64,000 nt of DNA, taken from NCBI RefSeq assembly GCF_003024675.1, contig NZ_PYLP01000004.1, positions 62,001 through 126,000 on the forward strand, read 5' to 3'. This DNA comes from Faecalibacillus faecis (GTDB taxonomy: Bacteria > Bacillota_I > Bacilli_A > Erysipelotrichales > Coprobacillaceae). Each line of letters starts with the position of its first letter. Position 1 is the stretch's first letter. The position numbers and the translations under genes were made by a program. Shown here one piece after another: positions 54,419-63,409 of this stretch. A model generated the notes under the pieces. The model was given only the letters and a program-made list of their open reading frames with translations, searched no databases and had not been told where the DNA came from.

Positions 54419-57124
54419 TTAGTCTTCTTTTTTCTTTTTTGTAAAGAAATACATAGCACTTGATAACATAGCCATTAGACTGAATCCTACAATTGGAGCT
54501 TCGTCGCTAGTTTTAACTGTTGTTTCTTTGCTTGAATTAGTAACCGTAGGGGTAGTTGTATCTTTTTTTACAGGAACTGGGTCTTTTATAATTTCAAATT
54601 TCTTTGTAAATTCTCCGTCATATTTTTCACCATTCATTACAACTTTAACAGTTGCAATACCAGGTTCAATGTTATTTTCATAAGTTACAGTATATTCAGA
54701 TTTATCAATTATATTTCCTAGATTATCTTTAACTATAACATCTGGTTTAACTTCTTTACCCGTATATTTAGAAGATTCAATGGTTGAAACAGTATTATCT
54801 GTAACATATCCATAAATTTTAAATGTTTTCGTAAATTCACCATCATAATTATTTCCATTCATCTTAATCTTAACAGTTGCTGTTCCAGGTTCTTTATTGT
54901 CTTTATAGGTAACAGTGTATTCAGAACTATCTACTATATCCCCAAGATTGTCTTTAACAACTACAGATGGTTTGATTTCTTTACCTGTATATTTTGAGGC
55001 TTCAATAATATTAATTGTATCTTCACTGATGTAGCCGTAAATTCTGAAATTTTTAGTAAATGTTCCATCATACTTCACACCATTCATGGTAACTTTAACA
55101 GCAGCAATACCTGGTTCTTTGTTATTTTCATAAGACACAGTATATTCAGATTTATCAATAATATTTCCTTGATTATCTTTTACAGTAATATCAGGCACAA
55201 TAGAATTACCAGTATATTTAGATGATTCGATAGTAGAAATAGTATCTTCTGTTATATAACCATAAATTTTAAACGTTTTTACAAACTGTCCTACATAATT
55301 GACTCCGTCCATAGTTACTGTAACTGTTGCAGTACCAGGTTCAGTATTACTACTATAAGTCACGGAATATTCTGAAGCATCTACTGTATTACCAAAACTA
55401 TCTTTTACAACAACAGCAGGGTTTATTTCCTTGCCAGTATATTTAGATGTTTCAATAGTAGTAATTGTTTCTTCTGTTATATTTCCATGAGTTTGAACAA
55501 ACAAATCATAATTATCTTTAGCATTGTTATATGCAACCAGCGCATCATCATAGTTCTTTTGAGCATTTGAAAGATTATTTATTGCTATAGCAAGAGCGTC
55601 ATTTGCATTTTGAAGATTTTGATTTAATACAGATACATTTTCTTGAGCAGCAATATAGTTATTCACTGTTTCTATTAAATCAGTTAATGTTGTATCACCA
55701 TCGAAAGGACCAAATGGTGTGGAATTTTGAACAACGATTTTCAAAGAATTTGAATTATTAGAATATTTTGCTTTGATATCATTCCATTGAGAAATAGCAG
55801 TTTCTATATTTGAAAAACGTGTGTTCTTTTCATTGGAAACTTTTTCAGCAACTTCAATTTTAGGTTCCAGTTCATTCAATTGAGATTGTGCATCACTGAT
55901 AGATGAAAGGGTACTTTCGTGTGCGTCAAGTGCATCATTATACGTAGCAAGCGCAACTTTGTAGTCATCTATTGTTTTGTTATAACTATTAATTATTTCT
56001 GTATAATTTTCTACTTTTTCTTGCTGAGAATCACGTACTTGTTGGAATTGTGTTTTTTGTGTGGTGTTACTATTAATTTCGGCTGTGATGCTTTCTATTT
56101 CTTTAAGTTTTGCGATTTCTTGATTAGCTGTATTAATGTTTGCCTGACACATAGTAATATCAGAATTAAAACCATCTATTTCATTTTGAAGCAAATTTAT
56201 ACTAGAATCAAGATTTGAAATTTTAAGTTTAAGAATTTCCATTCTAGACTGTTCTTCTTCTGATTTTGATTCTATTGCTTCTAATTTTTCCAATTCTTCT
56301 TGATAACCATCTCTTTCCGTTTTTTTGAGGTCTAGTTCTTTTTGGGATGTTTCTAAATCTGTTTTACGTTGTTTAATACGTTCGTTTGCTTTACTTATTT
56401 CTTCATTATACTTGTCTTTGTTCCAAGTTGTATAATCTTCATTTGCTAACGTTTTTATTACATTATTTAAATCTGCATTTTTAGCGGCAATTTGAGTATC
56501 TAATTCTTCTATTTTACGATTAAATGATATTACATTATTTTCAGATGCTTGTTTTGCTTGTTTTACACTGTCAATATTGCCTATTGCTAGCTTATAATCG
56601 TTTTCTAAATTTTCTTTGTTTGTTTTAGCTTCAGTAAGAGCTTTATTTTGTTCTTTTTCTATTTCTTGATTTTGTTTAATTGATTCAATTAAATCAGTTT
56701 TTTGTCCGTTAAGCATGTCAAAAGATGCTTTTGCAGCATTCATTTCTTTTTCCCTTGGTGTGTATTCATATTCAAGGATATCGTCAATTTCTTTTTTAGC
56801 AGTAGAAATGATATCATTATTATCTTTGACATCTTTTTCTGCATTTATGACACTTGTTTCTGCTAGTTTTTTTGTATCCATTGCACCTTTTAATGCAGTG
56901 AATGCAGATAAAAGTTCAGCATCTTTTTGTTTTAATTCATTAGCTAATTCAGTTTTACGAGTTGGCTCGGTTGTTGCTTGTGGAACAGTAATAGGATTAT
57001 TTGTATTAGCAAGAGCCTGAACTTGTTGGATAATACCAGCAGGCAATGATGTTGTCGCAGTGATTGCTGTTGCAACACTTAAAGTTGCTTTTAATGTCAT
57101 GTTAATGTTTTTGCTCTGTTTCAT
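54419..57124 (-). CDS. Large repeat adhesin with coiled-coil stalk and wall anchor
   Basis: A 901-residue secreted protein. A signal peptide (KATLSVATAITATTSLPAGI) is followed by about 500 residues of coiled coil, four tandem 75-residue MBG/Ig-like repeats starting with YTGKEIKPxVVVKD, a short linker, a sorting-like motif VKTSDEAPI, a membrane helix and KKKKED. The sorting motif lacks a standard LPXTG but fits the TSD-type variants seen in related bacteria. It has a strong promoter of its own and a 5' UTR hairpin. It is probably a stalk that displays the repeat domains outside the wall. Confidence 0.8.
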   Translation of the reverse strand: MKQSKNINMTLKATLSVATAITATTSLPAGIIQQVQALANTNNPITVPQATTEPTRKTELANELKQKDAELLSAFTALKGAMDTKKLAETSVINAEKDVKDNNDIISTAKKEIDDILEYEYTPREKEMNAAKASFDMLNGQKTDLIESIKQNQEIEKEQNKALTEAKTNKENLENDYKLAIGNIDSVKQAKQASENNVISFNRKIEELDTQIAAKNADLNNVIKTLANEDYTTWNKDKYNEEISKANERIKQRKTDLETSQKELDLKKTERDGYQEELEKLEAIESKSEEEQSRMEILKLKISNLDSSINLLQNEIDGFNSDITMCQANINTANQEIAKLKEIESITAEINSNTTQKTQFQQVRDSQQEKVENYTEIINSYNKTIDDYKVALATYNDALDAHESTLSSISDAQSQLNELEPKIEVAEKVSNEKNTRFSNIETAISQWNDIKAKYSNNSNSLKIVVQNSTPFGPFDGDTTLTDLIETVNNYIAAQENVSVLNQNLQNANDALAIAINNLSNAQKNYDDALVAYNNAKDNYDLFVQTHGNITEETITTIETSKYTGKEINPAVVVKDSFGNTVDASEYSVTYSSNTEPGTATVTVTMDGVNYVGQFVKTFKIYGYITEDTISTIESSKYTGNSIVPDITVKDNQGNIIDKSEYTVSYENNKEPGIAAVKVTMNGVKYDGTFTKNFRIYGYISEDTINIIEASKYTGKEIKPSVVVKDNLGDIVDSSEYTVTYKDNKEPGTATVKIKMNGNNYDGEFTKTFKIYGYVTDNTVSTIESSKYTGKEVKPDVIVKDNLGNIIDKSEYTVTYENNIEPGIATVKVVMNGEKYDGEFTKKFEIIKDPVPVKKDTTTPTVTNSSKETTVKTSDEAPIVGFSLMAMLSSAMYFFTKKKKED
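54591..55490 (-). repeat. Four tandem 225-bp repeats in the adhesin
   Basis: Each unit encodes about 75 residues: TIESSKYTGKE, VKDNLGN, SEYTVTYENN, EPGTATVKV, MNG and TKTFKIYG. The units are similar but not identical, so unequal crossing-over could change their number. Confidence 0.75.
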
Positions 57125-57146
57125 ATGAACGCCTCCTTATATTTTT

Positions 57147-57166
57147 TTATGAGACCATGCATCTCA
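57147..57166 (-). promoter_or_regulatory. Inverted repeat in the adhesin 5' UTR
   Basis: TGAGA TGCATGG TCTCA on the minus strand, between the -10 box and the AAGGAGG ribosome site. It could be an operator or a stabilising RNA hairpin. Confidence 0.45.
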
Positions 57167-57175
57167 TCTAATTTA

Positions 57176-57205
57176 ATTATAAATGATTAGAACTCTGACT
57201 GTCAA
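57176..57205 (-). promoter_or_regulatory. Strong promoter of the repeat adhesin
   Basis: On the minus strand a perfect TTGACA (57200-57205) and a perfect TATAAT (57176-57181) are separated by 18 bases. Confidence 0.8.
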
Positions 57206-57388
57206 TTATATGAGAACCTAGATAACCGATATTTTTTTAAAAGTTAAAACTAAAAAAATAAGAAATAAAAAAAACAAAAATACATAGTATTCAGTTATCA
57301 TATCTATAATATTTGGTTTATTATTTATTTAAGAATTAAAGAATTAAAGAAAAAAAATAAAAGGCTGGAGAAATAAGGAGGAATGTTT

Positions 57389-57790
57389 ATGCTAAGCAGA
57401 ACGATTACAGAAAATGATGATTTAAAGTATTGTATTATTGATTCCATAATTTCGGATAAAAATGTTAATGTGTATGTAAAATATGCATGCGAAATTGTTC
57501 ATCTAACAAGAACGATAATAAGAGATTTGCATGATAAATTATCCATGTATGATGATTGGTCAGACAAAATAATTGATTACTATAAAAAGCTTGAAAAAGA
57601 TTTTCTAGAAATTGAAAACAAGTTTATGGGAGAAATTACATATTTTACATTTGATATCAAAACAGAAGATAAAGTTTTTTCCTTTGATAATAAGGGGATT
57701 AATGAATTGAATGAAAAATTGGTTGAATTGATTGGAAGAGCAAGCAAAATAGACAGAGAAACAGGAGAAAGTGAAGAAATGGAATATTAA
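57389..57790 (+). CDS. Unrecognised protein, 133 aa
   Basis: ATG 57389 has AAGGAGG 7 bases upstream; the ATG at 57383 is too close to it. The protein is mostly helical (VKYACEIVHLTRTIIRDLHD, YYKKLEKDFLEIENKF) with an acidic end GESEEMEY. I recognise no family. Confidence 0.6.
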   Translation: MLSRTITENDDLKYCIIDSIISDKNVNVYVKYACEIVHLTRTIIRDLHDKLSMYDDWSDKIIDYYKKLEKDFLEIENKFMGEITYFTFDIKTEDKVFSFDNKGINELNEKLVELIGRASKIDRETGESEEMEY

Positions 57791-58314
57791 TATTGAAATA
57801 ATAGAAAAGAAAAAAATTATTAAAAAAAATAAAGAGTGGTTTGAAATTCGAAAATTGATTAGAAACCACTTTTTATATACGGTATTTTTATTAAAAAATA
57901 ATAAATACTTATCAAATCTTTGATTTTTGCCAGCTTTTATTAATAAAAAAATATCATGTATAAAATTAGACACCTATAATACGGTGTCGCAAATACCGTG
58001 AGTATAGAAACTATCACTTTTTTGATACGCTAATCATGTGGTAAGAATAAGAGAAAAAAAGAGAAAAATAAAAAAATATCAAAAAAGTGCATTTTTCGAT
58101 GCCACGAGTATAGAAGATTATATCTTTTTGGTATGCTAATCATGTGGAAAGAAGAAATAGATTTCCAAGTAAGATTGATGAAAAATCAAAAAAAATAAAA
58201 AAATCCCAGTTTGATTTGCCATAACTGGCATTAAAAAAATATTTATGATAATGTATAAGCACAAAAAAAGAAATTATCAAAAAAGTGTAAAATAAAATTA
58301 AGGAGGTGAAACTC
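57791..58314 (+). other. Non-coding region with repeated structure upstream of kptA
   Basis: Two related units, at about 57,982-58,048 and 58,094-58,155, share GAGTATAGAA and GCTAATCATGTGG with a spacing of 106 bases. The word TATCAAAAAAGTG at 58,077 pairs with CACTTTTTTGATA at 58,015 and recurs at 58,274. A TTAGACAC motif is at 57,966. AGGAGG at 58301-58306 serves kptA. No gene is seen. Confidence 0.5.
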
Positions 58315-58875
58315 ATGGGGATGCATGAAAAGAAGGGTAAGTATTTATCCTATCTGTTACGACATCATCCTGAAGCGTGTCATTTAGACATGGATAAAAA
58401 AGGATATGTTGATGTTCAACAGCTTATTGATAATGTTAATGAATATAGCAAGTATTCCTTAACATTCGATGAATTGCAGGAAATTGTTGAAACTGATGAT
58501 AAGCAAAGGTTCAAATTTGCAAAAGATAAAATCAAATGCAATCAGGGACATTCAATCCCATGGGTTGAGCCTGAACTTGATTATGATGTTGTTGTTCCTG
58601 ATACTTTGTATCATGGTACTACCGCTGAAGCCTATGAAAAAATTAAAAAAGATGGCTGTATCAGCAAGATGAAAAGGCATGCAGTTCATATGCAGCAGGA
58701 TATCAACAAAGCTTGGAAGTCAGCAAAGAGATGGCATAATCAAAAACCAATTGTTTTAGAGATTGATTCAAAGCAGATGAATAAAGGTGGTTATTCCATT
58801 GGAGTGACAGACAATGATGTATGGTGTGTCGAATCGGTACCAATAAAATACATCAAAAAGATTTACGAGAATTAA
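58315..58875 (+). CDS. kptA: RNA 2'-phosphotransferase KptA/Tpt1
   Basis: Removes a 2'-phosphate from RNA with NAD+, making ADP-ribose 1''-2'' cyclic phosphate. The 186-residue protein has the family motifs: KYLSYLLRHHPE near residue 10, NQGHS near 76, LYHGT near 98 and the second Arg helix KSAKRWHNQ. Start ATG 58315 follows AGGAGG by 8 bases. Its normal substrate in bacteria is not settled; here it is cargo of a mobile element beside defence-type genes. Confidence 0.93.
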   Translation: MGMHEKKGKYLSYLLRHHPEACHLDMDKKGYVDVQQLIDNVNEYSKYSLTFDELQEIVETDDKQRFKFAKDKIKCNQGHSIPWVEPELDYDVVVPDTLYHGTTAEAYEKIKKDGCISKMKRHAVHMQQDINKAWKSAKRWHNQKPIVLEIDSKQMNKGGYSIGVTDNDVWCVESVPIKYIKKIYEN

Positions 58876-59349
58876 ATAAGAAGTTAAAAAACAAGAACTT
58901 TTGAAAATTTAAATTTAACTAATTTAACAAGTTAAACAAATTTCAAAAATTAAAATTCTTGGAAACTAACAATAATTCGTATCAAAAACGAATTACTGAA
59001 ATTTATGATTGCTTTAAAAAAATTGAATATTGAACACAGATTATTATTAACAAATTATTAAAAGTACAACATTTGTCATTATGTTTGAATATTTAAATAT
59101 TTAAGCATGATGTTTAAAACATTTGATGGAGTATTAAGTACATCCATATAAATCATTAGAATATGTACTTTATCTGAGTTGTATAAAACTTAAATCTTTT
59201 TAAACAGTTTAAATAGTTTAAGTAATTAAAATAGATTTAAGATGACTGAAATAATCTGAATATTTTAGAAGAAGTAAAATCTTCTGAATGTATAAAGCGT
59301 TCAAATTATCAATTCTATTTAAGCAAAAAATAGAAAGTAGGTAATTGAT
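58876..59349. other. AT-rich non-coding region before the recombinase genes
   Basis: No gene is visible in 474 bases. It has many TTTAA words and repeats such as CAGTTTAAATAGTTTAAGT near 59,200, and GTTAAAC near 58,932. These could be binding sites for the recombinases or for a regulator, but nothing is decisive. Confidence 0.35.
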
Positions 59350-59523
59350 ATGAAAAGAAGAAAAGTGAGTTTTAAGGATTTAATTAAGAAATTTATTTGT
59401 AAGGCTGAAAAGGTTATAAAGGTTAAAGAGGGTAAAGTGGATTTTCAAAAGTTCTTGTTTTTTCTATATAAAAAAGTAGGTACGACAGCTTCATGTGAGG
59501 TGATAACACATGAAAGTCATTAA
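59350..59523 (+). CDS. Small basic protein, 57 aa, upstream of the recombinases
   Basis: ATG 59350 starts MKRRKVSFKDLIKKFICKAE and ends at TAA 59521-59523, overlapping the recombinase start by 14 bp. Its basic nature and position suggest a directionality factor or a leader peptide that controls the recombinase genes. No family match. Confidence 0.5.
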   Translation: MKRRKVSFKDLIKKFICKAEKVIKVKEGKVDFQKFLFFLYKKVGTTASCEVITHESH

Positions 59524-60949
59524 AGAATTCAAAATAAAAAATAAATCTTGCTATAGAGTACAAGAAATTATTAAAGAACAAATCATTTCGGATAAAGTAA
59601 TTAATGTTGAGCAATATTCAACATATATTGATGGAAAAAGAAAAACAATTATTTATCATACGGATAAAACATTTGATGAAGATGTTTATAAATATTTAAA
59701 TAACGAGATTAACTTTCTTTCTGAAAACACTCAAAGAAAATTTGGATGTGCATTCAAAGTAATGACGGTTTGGGAAGAAATTATAGGAAAAAGATTTACT
59801 GAATTTAATTATAGGGACGTACAAAAATTTGTATTTTTCTTGTACGGAAAATCGTCTTTAAGTGGCACAACAAAGATGGAGTTAAAAACTTGTAGAAGCA
59901 GTGAAACAGTAAATATAATCCTATCAGAAATAAAAGCATTATATAAAAGTGTAAAGCAAATATTTGGTTATGAAGAAATTACACCATTTGATAATTTATT
60001 GAAAGAAAGAAATTATTCTAGTCCTAGAGTTTATCTTGGAAATGAAATTTCAGATGCGTTAGGAAGTCAAATGTATAAAGAAGTACCGAAATATATTAAA
60101 CAAGAAGAATTTAATCATCTTTTGGATATCACTCAATCAAAGCCATTACCAAAAAGAACCAAAAAAAATAGAAATAAAATTCGAAAAATCAAAGCAACAA
60201 AGTTGAGAGATGATATCATGCTTTGCCTTATGTTTCATGGTGGTTTGAGAATAGGAGAGGTACTCGGTTTAACTATGGAAGATTTTGAATTTGTTCAAAA
60301 TGATAATGGAGAAAATCTTTGCAAAATCATTATTCGAAATCGTGTATCAGATAAGAACTTTCAAAATGCTAAGACAGTTCAAAATGTAAAAGAAAAAACA
60401 GCTTATAGAACTTCAACTTATTATGAAAAAGATATTGGTTATCAAGAAGTTTATATTCTAGAAGATTTGGCAGGCCTATATGAAAAAATAAATGACTATA
60501 TTGATAGTTTCCATAGATACGCTGAGAAAAAATTAAACGCTAAATATAAAGAAACAATTGCAGATGCAGTTGGAGAATTTAAGAAAATAAAAAAAACAAA
60601 CCATTATTTATTCCTAAATGAATTAGGTGGATTGTTAAAGTATAGTGCTTGGAATAAACATTTAAGACAAATTTACGAGGATGCAGGACTTCAGGTGGAT
60701 TTTGAAAGTAGAAAAGTAAATCTTTCGCATCGACTAAGACATGGCTTTGTAATGAAATTAATAAGTGATTATAAAGTTCGTTCGGACGCTGATTTGGTTT
60801 ATATAATGAAAAGAACAAGACATAAATCAATTCAAAGTCTGTATGTATATATAAATCCAACACCAAAAGAAATTATTAATCAACAAGTAGAACTTGAAAA
60901 TTTTATTTTGAATAATCAAGACAATGAAATGGATAAGGATGATAACTAA
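59510..60949 (+). CDS. Tyrosine recombinase 1 of three (TnpA-like)
   Basis: A 479-residue tyrosine recombinase. An N-terminal SAM-like arm is followed by the catalytic domain with Arg I in HGGLRIGEVLGL near residue 243, the H-x-x-R box LSHRLRHGF near 406, HKSIQSLYVYINP near 440 carrying the final Tyr. All catalytic residues appear present. ATG 59510 has GAGGTGATA upstream. It is the first of three recombinase-like genes in a row, a hallmark of Tn554 and of recombinase-trio elements. Confidence 0.9.
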   Translation: MKVIKEFKIKNKSCYRVQEIIKEQIISDKVINVEQYSTYIDGKRKTIIYHTDKTFDEDVYKYLNNEINFLSENTQRKFGCAFKVMTVWEEIIGKRFTEFNYRDVQKFVFFLYGKSSLSGTTKMELKTCRSSETVNIILSEIKALYKSVKQIFGYEEITPFDNLLKERNYSSPRVYLGNEISDALGSQMYKEVPKYIKQEEFNHLLDITQSKPLPKRTKKNRNKIRKIKATKLRDDIMLCLMFHGGLRIGEVLGLTMEDFEFVQNDNGENLCKIIIRNRVSDKNFQNAKTVQNVKEKTAYRTSTYYEKDIGYQEVYILEDLAGLYEKINDYIDSFHRYAEKKLNAKYKETIADAVGEFKKIKKTNHYLFLNELGGLLKYSAWNKHLRQIYEDAGLQVDFESRKVNLSHRLRHGFVMKLISDYKVRSDADLVYIMKRTRHKSIQSLYVYINPTPKEIINQQVELENFILNNQDNEMDKDDN

Positions 60950-61044
60950 TTATTAAAGATTTTATCTGGATTGGATATTACAAATTATAAAATAATAAAA
61001 CAATAAAATAAAAAAATAAAAAATAAGAAAAATGGAGAATAATT

Positions 61045-63366
61045 ATGAAAACGATAGATAATGAAAAATACACAAAAGATGAAAAACTAATGAAAATATT
61101 TGATGATGAATATAACAAGTTATCAGAAACATGTAGAGAATATAAAAATATAAAATATCTTTCAAAGAATAGGAAATTTTATAAATTATATATTGATACA
61201 ATTTGTAATCTTACCTTTGATATGATGAGTTTTAAAACAATACAAAAGGTTGCTTATAAGTTATTTAATCAATTTAATTGGGTTGGTAATGCATGTGGAA
61301 TTTATTTGGAATTAATTTTTAATGTGTTAGTTGAAACTGCAAAATGTAAAGAATATAAAAATGAAGATAAAGAAGCCATTCTTGATTGTATTGAAGATAT
61401 TTCAACTTATATAAAAGCAAGTGTTAATGGTAAATATGAAAAATTTTGTGATGAAAATTATAATCCTTATTCTTTTGTTATTTCTAGTTCAAAAGGAGTA
61501 ATTAAAAGTTCAAATGAAGCAACTATTAGAACGATTTGTATAAAAAATAATACTAAATTTATGAGAGACTTAATTCATGAATGCACACAAAATAAAGAAA
61601 GAAAACACAACAAATTATTTGTAGTTAATCAAGGGAGAATGTTGGAAATTATTTTTAATCATTTCCCTGTAAAACATTTTTCTAGTCTAGATTCATTTAA
61701 TGATAAAACCTTTTTAGAACAATGTAATTATTTAAATGAATGGTTTAAATCAAATGACGTATCTGAAAGAGCACTTTCGATATTATTTGTTAGTTTCATT
61801 GATTTTTATGTATTTATTCAAAATAAAATGGATGAAAAAACTTATGAAAAAAATTTTTGTATATATGATGCTATCGCTCTTAAGTATGAATATTTGTCAA
61901 GATATTTAAAAAAAGGTGTCAAAATATATAACTATAATATTTATGATACCCCTCCATTTGAGGATGATTTCTTGTTAAAACCACAAAAAATGGCACTTCA
62001 TCAAAATGGACAAGATACAATTATTAAATATATTGATTTTACATGTATTAATAATAAACATATTAGGCAGATAGTTAAAGAAATGTTTTGGTTTGATACA
62101 TCACATGTAATTACTGCAAGAAAAAAAACATATAGTTTTTTAACTGATATATTAAATGATTTTTTTGATGGACAATATGGAGAAATTTCTGAAAATCATA
62201 TTCCGCCAGTTACATTAGCGATGATAATTGAAATTAAATCTAACTATGCAAATGAATCAGAAGCAAGATATGAAACAAGAATGTTTATGTTAAATTATTT
62301 TTTGAGATATATCGAGCGTGAGCTGAATGTTGAAATTGATAAGGCTGCACTAGCACTCTTAAAAATGAATACCAGAACAAAAAATGCTTATAAAGAAAGT
62401 TATACAAGAAAAGAATTACAAGATATAATAGATGCTTTTAAAGAAGAAAGTGACAATGCAAGTGAAGATAAAAAAACAGAATATTATTTATACTATATTT
62501 TAATGAATATTTTTATTATTAATTCAATGAGAATATCTTCAATTATTAATTTAAAAGTTGATTCATTAAAAATGTTACTTGATAGTGATAATGAGCAAGG
62601 AAAAGAATATGCACTTCAGGTATCAACAAAAACGAGTGGAACAAAAGAAAAAGTAATTAATATTTCTCCAAAAACTAAGAAATTTTTTGATATGGCTTTG
62701 GAAGCAACAAAAGAAATAAGAAAGTCAGCAAAGAATGCTGATAAAGAATACTTGTTTATATACAAACAAAAAAATTTCAATATAATTTCGAGAATTAGTA
62801 AAAGTGTAATAGCACAGTATTTTCAAAAAATATGTGAAAAATATAATATCCGATATTTAACTTTTTCAGGAATAAGAAATTCATATATGCAATCACTATC
62901 AGAACATCTATATAAAAAATCTGAAAATGAAAAAAATAATATAAAATATATTGAGGCACTATCTGGGCATAGAGCCGATGTACATTGGGCTAACTATGAT
63001 AAAGTGGATATTAGAGAGTTTTGCCAAACTTTTTATAATACAGAAATTGGTGATGTAGAATTAAGTGGAAGTATTGGAAATAAAGAAAAAGAAATAAAAG
63101 AGCGTACTGTAGAGCAAGGTGCAGGTTATTGTGACAGCGGTGAATGTATGGTGGCAGGAAATTTAAGATGTTTATTATGTAAGAAATTTGTCACAACGGT
63201 AAATTGTATTCCTGATTTTGAATACATGGTTCAAGAAATAGACAAAAAGATAGAAAATGAAAAAATACAACATGAAAAGGAATTACTTTTCAATATAAAA
63301 AAAGTGTGTGTGTGTTATTTAGAAAAATTATACGAGAGAAAAAGAATATTAAATGGACAAGCTTAA
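61045..63366 (+). CDS. Tyrosine recombinase 2 of three (TnpB-like)
   Basis: A 773-residue protein resembling TnpB of Tn554. The catalytic domain is at the C-terminal third: Arg I in NSMRISSIINL near 494, a box LTFSGIRNSY near 608 where the usual first His is replaced, SGHRADVHWANYD near 640 with the His and the likely Tyr, and a final zinc-ribbon-like CDSGECM ... CLLCKKF segment near 695. The long N-terminal region is helical. The Cys segment is a typical extra of this subfamily. Confidence 0.85.
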   Translation: MKTIDNEKYTKDEKLMKIFDDEYNKLSETCREYKNIKYLSKNRKFYKLYIDTICNLTFDMMSFKTIQKVAYKLFNQFNWVGNACGIYLELIFNVLVETAKCKEYKNEDKEAILDCIEDISTYIKASVNGKYEKFCDENYNPYSFVISSSKGVIKSSNEATIRTICIKNNTKFMRDLIHECTQNKERKHNKLFVVNQGRMLEIIFNHFPVKHFSSLDSFNDKTFLEQCNYLNEWFKSNDVSERALSILFVSFIDFYVFIQNKMDEKTYEKNFCIYDAIALKYEYLSRYLKKGVKIYNYNIYDTPPFEDDFLLKPQKMALHQNGQDTIIKYIDFTCINNKHIRQIVKEMFWFDTSHVITARKKTYSFLTDILNDFFDGQYGEISENHIPPVTLAMIIEIKSNYANESEARYETRMFMLNYFLRYIERELNVEIDKAALALLKMNTRTKNAYKESYTRKELQDIIDAFKEESDNASEDKKTEYYLYYILMNIFIINSMRISSIINLKVDSLKMLLDSDNEQGKEYALQVSTKTSGTKEKVINISPKTKKFFDMALEATKEIRKSAKNADKEYLFIYKQKNFNIISRISKSVIAQYFQKICEKYNIRYLTFSGIRNSYMQSLSEHLYKKSENEKNNIKYIEALSGHRADVHWANYDKVDIREFCQTFYNTEIGDVELSGSIGNKEKEIKERTVEQGAGYCDSGECMVAGNLRCLLCKKFVTTVNCIPDFEYMVQEIDKKIENEKIQHEKELLFNIKKVCVCYLEKLYERKRILNGQA

Positions 63367-63409
63367 AAAGAAAACAATAAAAATCATAAAAGAATAGAGG
63401 AAAAAATAT

